Positions 43,285-55,447 of a DNA stretch of 64,000 nucleotides are shown piece after piece. The notes under the pieces were generated by a model that was not told the origin of the DNA, did no database searches, and worked only from the letters and a program-made list of their open reading frames with translations. Source of the DNA: Macrotrachela quadricornifera (Eukaryota; Rotifera; Eurotatoria; Philodinida; Philodinidae); contig JAJEKB010020941.1 in the NCBI GenBank assembly GCA_022393335.1, positions 298,938-362,937 on the forward strand. The letters run 5' to 3'. The first letter of the stretch is position 1. The number at the start of each line of letters is the position of its first letter. Position numbers and translations under genes: made by a program.

Positions 43285-44240
43285 GATATGACGGGTGAAT
43301 CCCTTTTCGTCCTCACTCTTCCGAACATCCGGTACCATGACCGGATGAGCGGGAGTATAATTTTTAGTTACCGATGTCCGGAGCAAAAATTGTCCGATGT
43401 TGGAAATGGCAAAGTACAGGGTGTTCGTAACATAAGATACCGGATGCCCGGAGCAAAAACTGTCTGATGTTAGAAACGGTAAACTACAAGGAGTTCGTAA
43501 CATAAAATGACGGAAGAGTGGGACAAAAAATGATCGATGCTCGAAACGATGATTTGCAGAATGTTCGAAATATAAAATGATGGCTGTTAAGAATGAATTA
43601 TGGTGTTTGCTTTTTAAAATGGAGAATAATTCATTCATATAGTATATTTGTAAGTCGTTGGGTATAGTGACCTCTACAGGTATATACATTCAGTTAGATT
43701 TTCTCGGAAGTAGAGATCATGAATGAGCGATGGATTTTACAGATAAATTGTGAAAATCACTGATAAAAACAAAGCTGCAGTGTGTTATTTATGTGTGTGA
43801 TATGTTAAAACTTGTACTTGTTATGTTATGATTTTTTGTAAAAAAACTCCAGTAGAATATAATGAAAAATAAAGTATATCTTAACGAACATCAGTCTCCT
43901 TTTCCTTCCGAACACTCTGTAATTTATCGTTTCGACCATCTGATAATTTTTGTTCCGGACATCCGGTATTTTATGTTACGAACACCCTGTAATTTACCGT
44001 TTCTAACATCGGACAGTTTTTGCTCCGGGCATTCGGTATCTTATGTTACGAACACCCTGTAATTTACCGTTTCTAACATCGGACAATTTTTGCTCCGGAC
44101 ATCCGGTATTTTCATTTCGATCTTCCGGTTTTTCCATTTCGGACATCCGGACACTTTTACAACAACTGGGTGGCGTTACGGACATCTAAGATCGATGTTC
44201 GTAAAAAAAAGCGAGGACGAAAAGGGAGCCCCCCGAAAGA
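43285..44240. mobile_element. Foldback element with subterminal repeats
   Basis: The outer ends are inverted: aatcccttttcgtcctcact at 43299 against gaggacgaaaagggagcc at 44212-44229. Inside, a ~65-bp block (cggacatccggta, tgttacgaacaccctgtaat, gtttctaacatcggacaatt) occurs two to three times on each side in opposite orientations. A central ~300 bp is unique. The layout fits a Mutator-like or hAT-like non-autonomous element; a convincing target duplication was not found. Confidence 0.65.
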
Positions 44241-44250
44241 TCATAGGTAA

Positions 44251-44280
44251 CACTTACAATCACTTACAATCACTTACAAT
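44251..44280. repeat. Three perfect copies of a 10-bp unit
   Basis: cacttacaat repeated three times without change, between two foldback structures. Confidence 0.9.
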
Positions 44281-44435
44281 GAAGGTGTTTGTCTTGTAAG
44301 TTGAAAAGACTGGATATTTTTGTATCGATAGAAAGTTCTTACCGACAAAATAACAAAGTTAAAATATTATCGGGTAAGAACTTTCTATCGATACAAAAAT
44401 ATCCAGTCTTTTCAACTTACAACACAAACACTTCC
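44281..44435. repeat. Hairpin, ~64-bp near-perfect arms
   Basis: The arm 44281-44343 (including gatatttttgtatcgataga) is mirrored at 44372-44435 with two or three mismatches and a loop of about 28 bp. It would fold into a long stem; probably a small foldback element. Confidence 0.85.
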
Positions 44436-44639
44436 ATTGCCAGTAATAATTCAAAAAATGAAATTATGATTGGAGATTGGAGTAAGAAAACACGAAAGTT
44501 CATTAATAACTGCAAAGTTTATTTCGAACTGCTACGAAAAATCTTTTTAAAAAAATTCATTTACAAACACCTGGAAAAATCGTCGGATGTTCGAAAAGAA
44601 TGGGATGAAACTTAGGTTACCCTAATTGATCATCTCGTC

Positions 44640-46134
44640 TATTCTACTAAAAGGAAATGTATTGACGTCTCGTTATTTTACGTATCTACTTAATATTAAG
44701 ATGCATTTCATTGAAAAATAATATGTCTCAATTAATGATAGAGTAGCACTTTGGTATAGATCATATCTTCCCTTACTAACATAAAGAATGTCCCATGAGT
44801 TCTAAACCTCGACAAGAACTAGTTTATATATAAACAAAAAAGCGATCAATACCTAACTATATTTTGATGAGCTTCCAATGCTGAAGACGATCTTTAAAAT
44901 GGCATATTTTGAGATGATATTTTCTTTACTCATAATAGCGATATAAGCATAAAAATCCTCAGATCGACCAGTATTTTTCGATGATAAAAAAATATCGTAT
45001 TCAACCATCATGGATTTGTTTTTCATCATCATGTAGTGTACTTAGAAAAAAACAATACATGGGATAGAGAACGGAATATTTTCTATCGTATTACCAAATA
45101 CTCATAATTTCGTTCATTTAAAGTGTAAAGTTAAGTGATGAAACAATTCTGTATACAAAATTTCAGTTCAATCGAATGTAGTTTACTAGAGTTATCGTAT
45201 AGACGGTCGGACAGACACACTGACCGATTGTAGAATGTATGAACTTCTTGAATACACAAAAAAAGAAAATAATGAAAATGCGATAATATGTAAAGAAATA
45301 TAAATAATATAGACAAGTTAATGAATGTATATTATCGAATGTTCAAATAAACCGATCGTAATGGAACGTCACATTGATATGTAAGAAAATATTCTCTTAC
45401 ATAAAATAACCATTGGAATGAATATATATATATTTGTTTTGCTTTGACCTAAAAATAATATATTTCAAAGTTTTATAGTGTTTTAGAAGAAGTATATGAA
45501 GATTATGGCACAACAATTGTTTTGCTAACTCATTTGTCGGTTTTATTTTTAGGAAAAAAGTTTTCTTAATTTAATTCAAAATTAAAACCAAAAAACATTT
45601 TTTAGATTACAAATCTTCCAAATGCTCCATCCGATTAACGTGTAATTAGCATCGGATTTTTGTTAGACATTCCTAAAAGTGCATTGTCTCAGTGGTAATA
45701 ATGCTCAGTTAAACTTGTGCAGCTTTTTTCTTCATTACGGATTTCTCAATTGATGTATTGACAAACAATGAAAATGAAAAGATTTCAAATTTTTTGTTAT
45801 AAGAAAAAATTCATCAAATGAAGAATAAAATAATTATTTGATTAATAAAAAATGATTTTCCAATCCGAGATTTGTGTGATTTTGAGCTGAAATATTAATG
45901 TATAGTGATATTCGGGAATATCAGAGTAACAGAGTTTTGGTCACCGAATAGCTACGTTAGTTGAGTAACTAAAAACAAAAAACTTAAAAAATTTTTCTTG
46001 AACTTTATTTTTCATTGAATAACAATTTTCTACTTAGCTATTAGGATGATATATGATTATCCATATCAAAAATGTTGCAGTACCTTGTGGTACGTTAAAA
46101 AAATCCTCAAGACGATATTCAATGATGTTAAATT
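44640..46134. other. AT-rich intergenic stretch
   Basis: No gene found. A short TA repeat lies near 45421-45434. The part near 46135 is the 3' flank of the minus-strand gene ending there. Confidence 0.4.
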
Positions 46135-47716
46135 TCAAATAAAAACAACACTGTTACCACTTAAAGTTGTGCCATTAGAAGTTGTTGATGGCATCTCTGT
46201 TAAAGATGTTGTTGTTTCTGCCGCTACAGCCGTTGAAGTTGTAGTTGTTGCTGCTGTAAAAAGTAATAGTTTTTATAAATAGTTCATAAAAGAAATATAT
46301 TATCTAACTTTCATTGCAGATTTATTGGTAAGAACGAATTTGGGCGCATCTATCTATGTACAATTTATTATGTTCAATAACGTTTTCTACAGCTAGTTTT
46401 TCTTGTCTAATTTTATAAATTTTTCTAATAATCTAACCACAAATTATATTAAATTGTACCTTGAATGATTCTATGTGTATGATAAAGCTTTGATACTGTT
46501 TTCTTGATTTATTTTTTCGGATAAATCAATTTTAAAATGGATATTATAACAAATTCTTCAATGTTCATCTGTAGACTCTTTTTACTTAACTAGAGAAAAA
46601 GACGAGTTTTCAAATCATACAATAAATTATCGAAGGGATAGAACTAATCTATAGTTTTCATATGATTGTTAAAGATTCGCTACAAAAAAATTTGAAGATT
46701 TCAAACATACATTGATCGTCAGTGCATTGTCCTCCATGTTGGTCCTGTTTAAGTTGACATGTGCTCTGAAAAACAAATGGAAGTATATAGAATCTATCAT
46801 TTAATATTGTATGATTACATACCAAATCATACCAACAGCCACTGTCATTGATATTGTAGCCACATGTCAAAAGTCCATTGGTGATCTGGGAACTAAGAAG
46901 TCCAGATCCCGACTTATCGGTAGCGGGGCATTGGCAACTAGATGCTTTAGAATGAATAACAAAACTCAATATTATTTATTAATAAATAAGAAAATATGAA
47001 TATTGTTTCCGAATTTGTTCATATTGTTGTAATTTAAAGAAGATATCTTACTAGTTGTAGTTTGAGCAGTAGAAGTTGTCGTATTGCTTAATCCTGGTTG
47101 TGGCGCTGCGCTTGTTGTCGTTGCTATAAAGAAAAAGAAAATAAGAATAATATTTCAACTTTAATTTCCTCGTGAGAAATAAACTATTAATAGTATATTC
47201 AATTACAAAAATTTTAGTCTTTGAAAAATCGAACTTTCAAATTCTTGAAATAAATACTTTATTTCTTCATTTGTCAGTTCTCTACATATAAACTCAAAGA
47301 ATCTTGAATTAAAAGTTTGAGACAATCACTTAAAACGTACGTGTTTTGGTAATGCAAAATCCACTGTCACCATCCGTTTCAAGATTGCAGTCAGTCTGGA
47401 AAATACATAAAAATGTGAAATATATCACATTAATCTTGTACATACTCGATACAGACAATAATATGTACTACGAGCATCTCCAGCTTTAGGAACGTACCAA
47501 CATTTCAATTGTCCGTTAGTCTGAACATCGCCTGCATCAGCCCGTGGCCAAGGTCGAGTATCTTCTAATGGACATTCACATCCAAATACTTCACAAAAAA
47601 AATATAAACAAGTAATATGAATATCTGAGAAAATGAGATATAAAAAACTGTCTCCTACTTTTATTAATGTTAATCATAAATATCAGAATAATTGCTAGAT
47701 TCAGAGACATTTTCAT
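46135..47716 (-). CDS. Secreted/surface protein with two six-cysteine modules, seven exons
   Basis: Exons by eye (minus strand): 47716-47659, 47588-47446, 47395-47341, 47123-47052, 46944-46823, 46765-46711 and 46253-46135. All have GT..AG introns and consistent phase, giving 207 residues. Exon 1 is a signal peptide (MKMSLNLAIILIFMININ). Module 1 (about 22-85) has cysteines CEC, LKCWY, YYC, TDC and GFC. Module 2 (about 111-168) repeats the layout: CQC, LTCGY, SGC, STC and QC. Each module is coded by a long plus a 55-nt exon, so it arose by exon duplication. A Thr/Ser-rich linker (TTTSAAPQPG) separates them, and a similar tail ends hydrophobically (GNSVVFI), perhaps too short for a GPI signal. 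The last intron (457 nt) makes exon 7 less certain. I do not recognise the family. Confidence 0.65.
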
Positions 47717-48280
47717 CGAATTTTCTATTGTGATGAGAATGCTAGAAAAAAAACAATAATAGAAACGTTGTTATAAATGAATAATAATGAATATTATGTT
47801 TTTCATGTAGATGTAATTATACTAAAAATAGTATCATTGAAATTATAGAAGTAATTGATGGTGGGCACCAAGTCTTCTATGATTCACGTGTGCTATGCAC
47901 TGATTCGTGGACAGATAGTAATAATGAAAAGAAAAGAAATAAAAATGAAAACTAATTGAGTAAAAGTAAAGAGAAACGCAATTACAGGTGTACAGAAACG
48001 TGATCGATACATTTTTTATTTTATTTTAAGATAGGGGCGTAACTAGAAATAATCGGTTGATTGGACACCGCCGTAGAAAAGTTAAAAGTATTGCACTGTG
48101 TGCCTCTTTTTTGAAATTAATAATCAAAGCCAAAAACTATTTTGATACTTCCGAAATTTAAACTTTCAATATCGATTCAAAAAAAGCAGAGATAGACAAC
48201 TATAATCATCAGTTCAGATAAACCTTCTATTGGAAAATTAAATTTAATGAAATAAACAGACACATCACAGCTTATATACA
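47717..48280. other. 5' flank of the six-cysteine gene
   Basis: No gene. Near 48034 aggggcgtaactagaaataa loosely resembles a hAT-type end, without a partner. Confidence 0.3.
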
Positions 48281-48550
48281 TACAACTGTTTGCAAAAAAA
48301 ACTTGGAAATATTGTTCTACAAATATCATCTTCTGTACAAGTGCTCTTCAAATTGTTTTATATACTATTTGATAGTCCACGACGAATATTATACAACTGT
48401 ATAAATTCATATTTTATTTATTTACTTCTAAGAGTATCGAAAAGGAAAGAAATCACATTTCTTTAGCCCACAAAAAATAACTTTCGTACTTACTTATGAT
48501 TGTAGAGAAAAAGTTGTTAAGAAAAAAAAACTTTTTTGCAAACAGCTGTA
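48281..48550. mobile_element. Tc1-type MITE related to the 2344-3479 element
   Basis: A 266-bp element (48283-48548) between TA dinucleotides. The left end caactgtttgcaaaaaaaac and the right end, reversed, cagctgtttgcaaaaaagtt match the ends of the element at 2344-3479. The next ~25 bp of the left end (attgttctacaaatatca) also match that element's right subterminal sequence. It has no coding capacity and looks like a deletion derivative of the same family. Confidence 0.8.
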
Positions 48551-48573
48551 CTTTTTATGTTATTAGCTGATTT

Positions 48574-48797
48574 TTACGTAGCACGTTCATTAAATAGCAT
48601 TAGTATGGCGCCAGTATTTGCTTCTGGAAGAGATGATGGAGATACTATTGCAGCTAATATTACATAACTGAAATCATAGCTAGCCGATACTGTCTCACAT
48701 ATCATTTTTCTGGATCGAACATTTGATTTTATCACAATAGAGGATAAAGGTACTGAACAAGTGTTTCTTCGTCCATAATAGTTATTGAAGTGGAGCA
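48574..48797 (-). CDS. Possible exon of an unknown gene
   Basis: The open frame ends with TAA at 48574 and opens right after an acceptor-like tttatatcaacag on the minus strand (about 48798-48810). Its first codon is GTG, not ATG. The translation (YYGRRNTCSVPLSSIVI, then SYVILAAIVSPSSLPEANTG) looks protein-like. No upstream exon or domain was recognised, so it may be a stranded gene fragment next to the MITE. Confidence 0.25.
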
Positions 48798-49312
48798 CTG
48801 TTGATATAAAAGGGAAATATAATTCTCAATAAAGTTAGTTCGAGATCAAGAAATAAAATTTCTTGTTAGTCTAGTCATATTTAGTTACAGAAGGAACCTC
48901 TGTAACAGATGCTCAAAGAGATATCAATTCGGATAAATTGAGTCTGTGATTTGTTGACGAATGAAACTTTCATATTTGATATTCTTTTTAAATGTAATAT
49001 TTAATTTTAAGATATTGAAATAGAAATTAAAAACAAGTTTAAACATTTTTGGTGAAATTTTTTTCAAAATTTCCTTTGTAGTAATATCTTAGTATTATTG
49101 TGCGGAGTATGGGATCGGCAGAGAACGAATTTGAACTTATAAATAAATACAGCTTGCATTTATTGATGACGCCGAAATAGAATGGACAAATCAGGATGCA
49201 TAATAGCTCATCGAGAGTAACAACTATCGACCAGCAACACCACCATCTAACCTTACCTATTTCATAACTTCGACGACAGTAATCTTCAAGATAGGCACAA
49301 CAAACCCATCTG

Positions 49313-49564
49313 ATGAGACTTTTAAGCAAAATCGAAATCGCCATTATAATGTTCTTTCTAACTCAACATCCTCACCACTCACTTTCAACACCTGCATGTC
49401 AAATAAGACCTATAATCTGCCACTTCTATGGTGATGTGAAGAAATGGCACAAATATTTTTTCCAATGCACACTAGTACAAAAAAGCAAAGAAAATCAGTC
49501 TTTAAATTTGATAATGTACATGTATTTTGTTCAAAAAGTGGAAAGGATAAATGAACTAGCATAA
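49313..49564 (+). CDS. Doubtful small ORF
   Basis: 83 codons from a true ATG, with a weakly hydrophobic start (IEIAIIMFFL) and three cysteines in CQIRPIICHFYG...FFQC spacing. It could be chance. No domain recognised. Confidence 0.15.
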   Translation: MRLLSKIEIAIIMFFLTQHPHHSLSTPACQIRPIICHFYGDVKKWHKYFFQCTLVQKSKENQSLNLIMYMYFVQKVERINELA

Positions 49565-49589
49565 CTAAATGAATGATGTACCATATTCA

Positions 49590-51202
49590 TCATCGCTCAA
49601 CCTCAATACCAGCACACCACACTCGTTCTATTGATCGCGTTGCTCTAATGTTCACAATCGGATCACCTGATATGAGGACCAGATCAGCGCGCTTTCCTAC
49701 TTCAATAGCACCACGATCTGTTAATCCAAAAAATTTTGCAGGCAAACAGGTTGCGGCACGCAATGCATCCACGTTCGATAGTCCAGCCTCAACCAAAAGT
49801 TCCAGTTCATAATGTAGCGATTCGCCATGTGGTACCTATAAAATTAGGCAAGCTGTGAACTAAATATTCGCACAATAAGCCAAAAATTTACACCTATAAA
49901 TTTTAAAACTACCTGATGTTTATGGAAATGCTTAATAAACTTTTGGACTTTCCAAGATAGTTTTCTACACAACCTTATGGAAAATCTTTCTAAGAAAATC
50001 AATTAGATCGATGGAATAATAATTTTTAAGTGTAATGAAACTAGTCAAAACTCATTATATTGGTCTCATAGTAAGATTTATAGTCAAATTTAGCGAAAAA
50101 AAGCAGTTTTTTTAAAATTTGATTCTAACAGAGATTTTTCTGAATACATAATTTTCTATAAAATCATCTTGGAAAACTTAACAATTTTTGTGATCACCTT
50201 CACGAGATAAATGAGCGAGTGACGAACATCCATGATGCGCGAATAATCGAATCTCAAACATTCAATTCACAACATGCCTACCGGAGACGGTGATCCTGCA
50301 GTCGAATTAGCATCTGTGCCCGCCAGAATGGGTACACCGGCACGGTACATAGCTGTGACTGAATCTCGTGCATTTTCATATTTCTGGTTTTTATATTGTG
50401 GATTCTGGCGGCGAGCTTGAATAATTGTAAACATAACACTTGGTCGAAATAGAAGACGTAGTATAGCACCCCAGCTTGGCCGGTTTGAAAGGCCTTTCAT
50501 CATGGTTAATGTTGGCACAGCAATACGTTTCTCCGCTGCCATTCGCGATGCATCTTCATGATCGAGAGTCTTGTCGCGAGGTACATGCGTTATCACATCA
50601 GCCCCGGCATCCTGTGCCATGGCAAATGGAACGAAAGCGGCTGCATGTGCAATCACAAGTTTGTTGTGCTTATGAGCTTCGGCGACCAGTGCATTTACTG
50701 TGGCCTGATCGGGACCAGGCACGTCGCACACAACCTTAATATAATCTACACCTTCGGCAATACGCTTTGCTATATAGCTCTTTGCATCTTCGGGATTGGA
50801 TACCAATTCGTCGGCGGGAATTGGTAATAAACAACTATGCACACTTCCAGGGGAAGTGGCCGGCACTTCAGGACTACGAATATCTGTCATTCCTACTCGA
50901 TGTCGCAAGCTGTCGAGCTTAGATCGAGGCCATGTAGCCATATCAAGACCTGTTGTAATGCCAAATTTACACATCTGACGGAGACTATCCTCATTTTCGA
51001 GATGGACATGAGCGTCAATCAAACCAGATAGGAGTACACCCCCATTTCCATCAATTACTTGAGCTCCTTTGGAGTCTGTACCGATAAGTCCGTTATCAAT
51101 CACTACTGTACTAGGTTCACGAATAAACTGCCCGTCGAATATGCGAACATTGGTAAGTGCAATTTTCTTTGTTTCACACGAAGTCTGTGATTTTGTAGAC
51201 AT
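49590..51202 (-). CDS. Metal-dependent amidohydrolase, imidazolonepropionase-like
   Basis: Two exons: 51202-50282 (exactly 307 codons) and 49835-49590, with a 446-nt intron with gtaggc and tttatag ends; total 388 residues. The ATG at 51202 is preferred over the upstream GTG at 51244. All amidohydrolase ligands are visible: H-V-H at 65-67, Lys156 in DYIKVV (the usual carboxylated lysine), His186 in VIAHAA, His206 in VITHVP and Asp297 in LAGTDAN. C-terminal residues (DRGAIEVGKRADLVLISGDP) close the small beta-sandwich typical of the family. Members hydrolyse cyclic amides, dipeptides or related C-N bonds with a binuclear metal site; the substrate here is unknown. There is no signal peptide. The closest relatives I can think of are bacterial or fungal, so horizontal gain followed by intron gain is plausible. 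Confidence 0.85.
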
Positions 51203-51244
51203 ACGATCTATTTTAAAAAAAACTTTTGCGTAAATGCTCTGCAC

Positions 51245-53580
51245 TAATAAACAGCAATCAACTTCTTGAATGATTTGAAGTTTATAAAAGAAAAAAAAGA
51301 AAAAATTATTAAAAAGGGTAAACTATGGAAAAAATTTCACTGGGAACTATTCAGATAGCCATATACAGATGAAAGACATTTATTTAATGGGTCACTGGAT
51401 CAGAAAATCACTTACTTGGTATTCACATTTTTATTATGTACTTTTAAGAAAAATATTTTACTTTTTACATCTCACATTACTTGCCTTCTTTTATTTACTT
51501 GATAGAAAAAGAAATGTTTTTTACCTTATGTGTGTGGTATAGCAGTACACTGTTTACTAAAAATACACATTGTGTAGAACGAAAAAAATTACGACATATT
51601 GATTTACGAAAATTCGATCGTCATTCCATTGACTGATTTTGCTAGCGTTAAGATACACATTTTCAAACAGTTTTCGAACGGCTGAATCTAACAATGAAAA
51701 CTGCGGAACTTTAACTATTATAGAAATGAATTTAAGCCAGATATGAGAAAATACTGTTTGTCTGCGTCCGAACCATATCAAACAAAATTATACGGACGAT
51801 GGATGTACAATGGGAGGTTTTGTTTTTAAATTTCTCTCGATTGTTTATGATGGTGAGTGACGGACACTGGACGTACACGGCCAAAACATTTTTACCTTTT
51901 GACAGGCAAAGAATGGACAAATCGGTGGCCAAGTAAAAAATATGTGTTTGTCTCACCTTTGAGTTGTGCGCAATATACTCTCCTAAGCGTAAATATGTTT
52001 TTTCAGCTCCTAAAGGACACATCACAGATCTTCATTTTGGTCTCATACAATAATCTCATTATGTATTATAAAAGGTAATCAGAATGTCTTACTTAGAAGA
52101 TGCAAAGCCATTCGCTGAGGTTGTATCAATCGATAGTTCATCGAACTCTGATCAAGATGAGATTTCAATTAGATCCTTACGACATTTACTGAAAAATGAC
52201 AGCGAATAAAATGAGAGACATCAATTTTTGTTGCTGTTTCGAAGTTACTCTTCTGTGTAATCGCTGCCATTTTCCAATGAAATGTTTAAAAAGCAAAGTT
52301 TAAAATTGAATATTGATGTTTTTGATAATAGTTTTCAGACATCAATCACAGAAAAGTTACTATAATCTTTCAATATTTCGACTAATTCATTTTCTACGAA
52401 ATATTTATTCAATGATTCTTCTTACTTTATTTAAAATGAATCATATACAGTAGCGTGGGCAAAGGTGGGTGAGTTGAGAATTCCCTGAGGCCCAATATTT
52501 TGTTGCACGGTTGAAAAACTTTCGAATCCTTTAATTTTGTCTCTCGAAATAATGTATGTGTCAATTTTTTTAACCATTGTTGAGCAAGAAAAATAATTCT
52601 ATTTCACTCAATCAACGTTCAATTTTCCAGTGAGAAAATGAAATCCTAGCTTGCTTTCACCAGCTTTATATTGAATCAAGTCAGCGAAATTTTACTGTTA
52701 ATATTAAAAAAAAAATGAATTTTTATTTAGTGAATTTTAGATTTGCCCATTGAAGAGCAACTTCTACCACGAAATTTCTCCAAAAATTTGGCTAAAAAAA
52801 TCATTTACACTTGTAGCAAAGAATTTCTTACACTTCTGAGACTTAGAAGCTAAGCATCTACCTATGTTACTCCAAAAAACAAAGTGGTTATCATTATAGA
52901 TTTCATACAACAGATGATAAGACACTTTAACGTTAAAAAAAAAACTTTTATCAAATGATACAAGAACATCGAGCATACTCTTCTGTTGGTTGAAGGCTGT
53001 TAAATTTTCTCTTTAATAGATATCACCTTTGGAAAAGATAAGAAGTTTTGAAAAACTCTAGCCCAGTTCATTTTTCAGCTGTCCATGACTGATCAAGCCT
53101 CACAAAAGAATTAATTAAGCTATTGATCCATACTTGAAAATTCGTGGCTACATCACTGTAGAGAAGAAAGGTAAACAATAGTTAGGTATAGTCTACATAT
53201 GTCCCAAAAGTAGGAAAGTTCTTAAAGTCTATCTAACTGAGTATCAAAGTAAGCTAATAGGTTGACTGATTGAACTGAAATTTATAGGAGAGACTGATAA
53301 TTATGGGTTCTATAACTCCTGAAAGTTCCGGCTAGAAATACCGTCTCTTTCCAGGATGCTAATAGGCTTGCAAAATGTCTCTCATACTTTTTATGTAGAG
53401 CCCTGGTGTGTTTTTAATTCTCAAATGTAATCACTCAAAACACGCCGGCGAAATAAAATACTGTACATTATTTATGGAAATGGTTTAGTGTAGTCTTACA
53501 CTAAACATAAAATCTATGTCTCACTCTCCATCTCTTCCTATACAGTTTAATATTCTCTTTTAGATCGTATTTCATAAAAA
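51245..53580. other. Gene-poor stretch with one short ORF
   Basis: No confident gene. At 52450 cagtagcgtgggcaaaggtg resembles a hAT-type end without a partner. The short acidic ORF at 52084-52209 is listed separately. Confidence 0.35.
52084..52209 (+). CDS. Short acidic ORF, doubtful
   Basis: 41 codons, ATG to TAA: MSYLEDAKPFAEVVSIDSSS then NSDQDEISIRSLRHLL. The Ser/Asp-rich start followed by a basic amphipathic helix resembles the N-terminus of many transposon or regulatory proteins. Too short to assign. Confidence 0.2.
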   Translation: MSYLEDAKPFAEVVSIDSSSNSDQDEISIRSLRHLLKNDSE

Positions 53581-54732
53581 ATGTTCTTATTAATACTATT
53601 CCTTTTCATCCAATTGTCCAAATTAAATGGAATTATTCCCTTTGATGGTATCATTCATCGATTAAGTGATGGAAGCTCTTACGCATTTTTATCTTCACCA
53701 GTAATAGGAGGTCATGCATCATTCATTGAACAAATAACACCAAGTGGTACTTTAGCTGTTGCTTGGTTTTCGGGTGGTGAACAACAACCTAATTGTTCAA
53801 TTGCAGTATCACTTCTTGAATTTGGTTCACAACAATTTACACCTGGTGTTATTGTAAGTGAACGTGTTAATTATTCAAATCAAAATCCAGTTCTTTTTTG
53901 GGATAATGAAACACAAATATTACATCTATATCATACACAACAGTTAGCACATTTAAAGGAGCAATATGCTGAAATGTGGCATTTATACAGTAAAGATCGA
54001 GGTGAATAATATATATTAGAAATCTATATATTAAAAAAAACTTAATTATAATCTTCGTTAGGTGCAACATGGTCAACTCCTGAAATATTCTATAGTCAAC
54101 AAGCTGCATGGGATCGTAATCGTATTATTTATACATTCGACAAAGATGGTCTTATCTTCCCATGTTATAATTCTTCACCGAATCACATCGATGATTATTC
54201 ATATATACTTCGAACATCATCACCTACATCCAAGTGGACTCGAATTGATATGAAACAGAGTGATAATCTTATTCAACCAACAATCGTTCGTTTGAATAAT
54301 TCTTTACAATTACGATCATTTTTTCGTGATAAAAGAAGCCAATGGATTTATTATTCTGATAGTAATGATGATGGATTAACTTGGACAATACCAAAATCAA
54401 CATCTTTACCAAATAATGATGCAGCAATACAAGCATATACATTAAAAAGTGGAGCTATTATTATGGCATTCAATAATCTTAATGGTACAGGAAGATCACC
54501 ATTAACTGTATCACTTTCTTATGATAATGGAATAACATGGCCATATCATAGAGATATTCAAATTCATAATGATGATAATTCAACATATATTGGAGAATAT
54601 TCTTATCCATCTATATTACAAACTTCTTGGACTGCATCGGATAATAATGATATTCATTTGGTACATACATATAATAGACAAACAATTAAATATCGAAGAT
54701 TTAATGAAAATTGGGTTAAATATCAACAATAA
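53581..54732 (+). CDS. Secreted Asp-box (BNR, sialidase-like) protein
   Basis: Two exons, 53581-54001 and 54062-54732, with a 60-nt intron; 363 residues. The N-terminus MFLLILFLFIQLSKLNG is a signal peptide. Three Asp-box motifs are present: SKDRGATW (its GATW part crosses the intron, which confirms the junction), SNDDGLTW and SYDNGITW. Asp-boxes cap the blades of six-bladed beta-propellers in sialidases and related hydrolases. The spacing and length fit the BNR_2 group rather than classical sialidases. I cannot see the catalytic arginine triad with certainty, so activity on sialic acid is not shown. Related proteins occur in bacteria, fungi and plants, and bdelloids are known to hold foreign glycosidases. 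AT content and codon use match the window. Confidence 0.8.
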
Positions 54733-55447
54733 ACTATTATCAATTATATCGAAATAAATTAATTAATAGAAATTTCAATTTTTTTGTTTAATTTAATTTA
54801 AATAAAATACTATTTCAAACTATGACAAGTAATCTCTTTTCTTTCTTGAGGATAAGAATGGAAGTGAATCAAGTACACCATTATCCAAAGAATTTTGATC
54901 TTGTCTATAAGGATCATTCTTTTTCCGTAGAAATATATTTATTTATACAGAACTTTAAATTTGAACAAATGGAAAGTAAAGTATGTTCAGAATCGATGAA
55001 ATCTGCTTTTGAATTTTAAAGATAGTGAAATGAAAGAAAACTCTACTTGAATTATTAAAAAATCTGATGAAAATGGTTTATATTAGATAGTATTGCTTTA
55101 TATCAGCCGAAATTGTAATAGAAGAAAGATGTTGATGCTCTTAGATCCATTGTAAAAATGATTTAATTCTAGGATGTACAAGTCTTTATATGAATAACTG
55201 CAATATATGTCTTTGAAAATGAATATACGTTCTCAAGTGATTATAGAGTATGCTTGAGAATTAAATGATTATTCGAATCGATAATTAAACATATTCAAAA
55301 TGTTTTAAAGTCAACATTTAAAGATTTAATCTTTGACAAATTTTAATTATTCGAAATCGATGTTATAATCCGATCGATTAATTTTTGTCATAGAGATATT
55401 TTCTAGCGTTCTTCTTATTCTACATAAAAATCGTTTATGCGTCACGT
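54733..55447. other. 3' flank of the Asp-box gene
   Basis: A polyadenylation-like aataaa lies near 54801. No other gene is supported; the short frame at 54822-55018 has no features. Confidence 0.4.
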
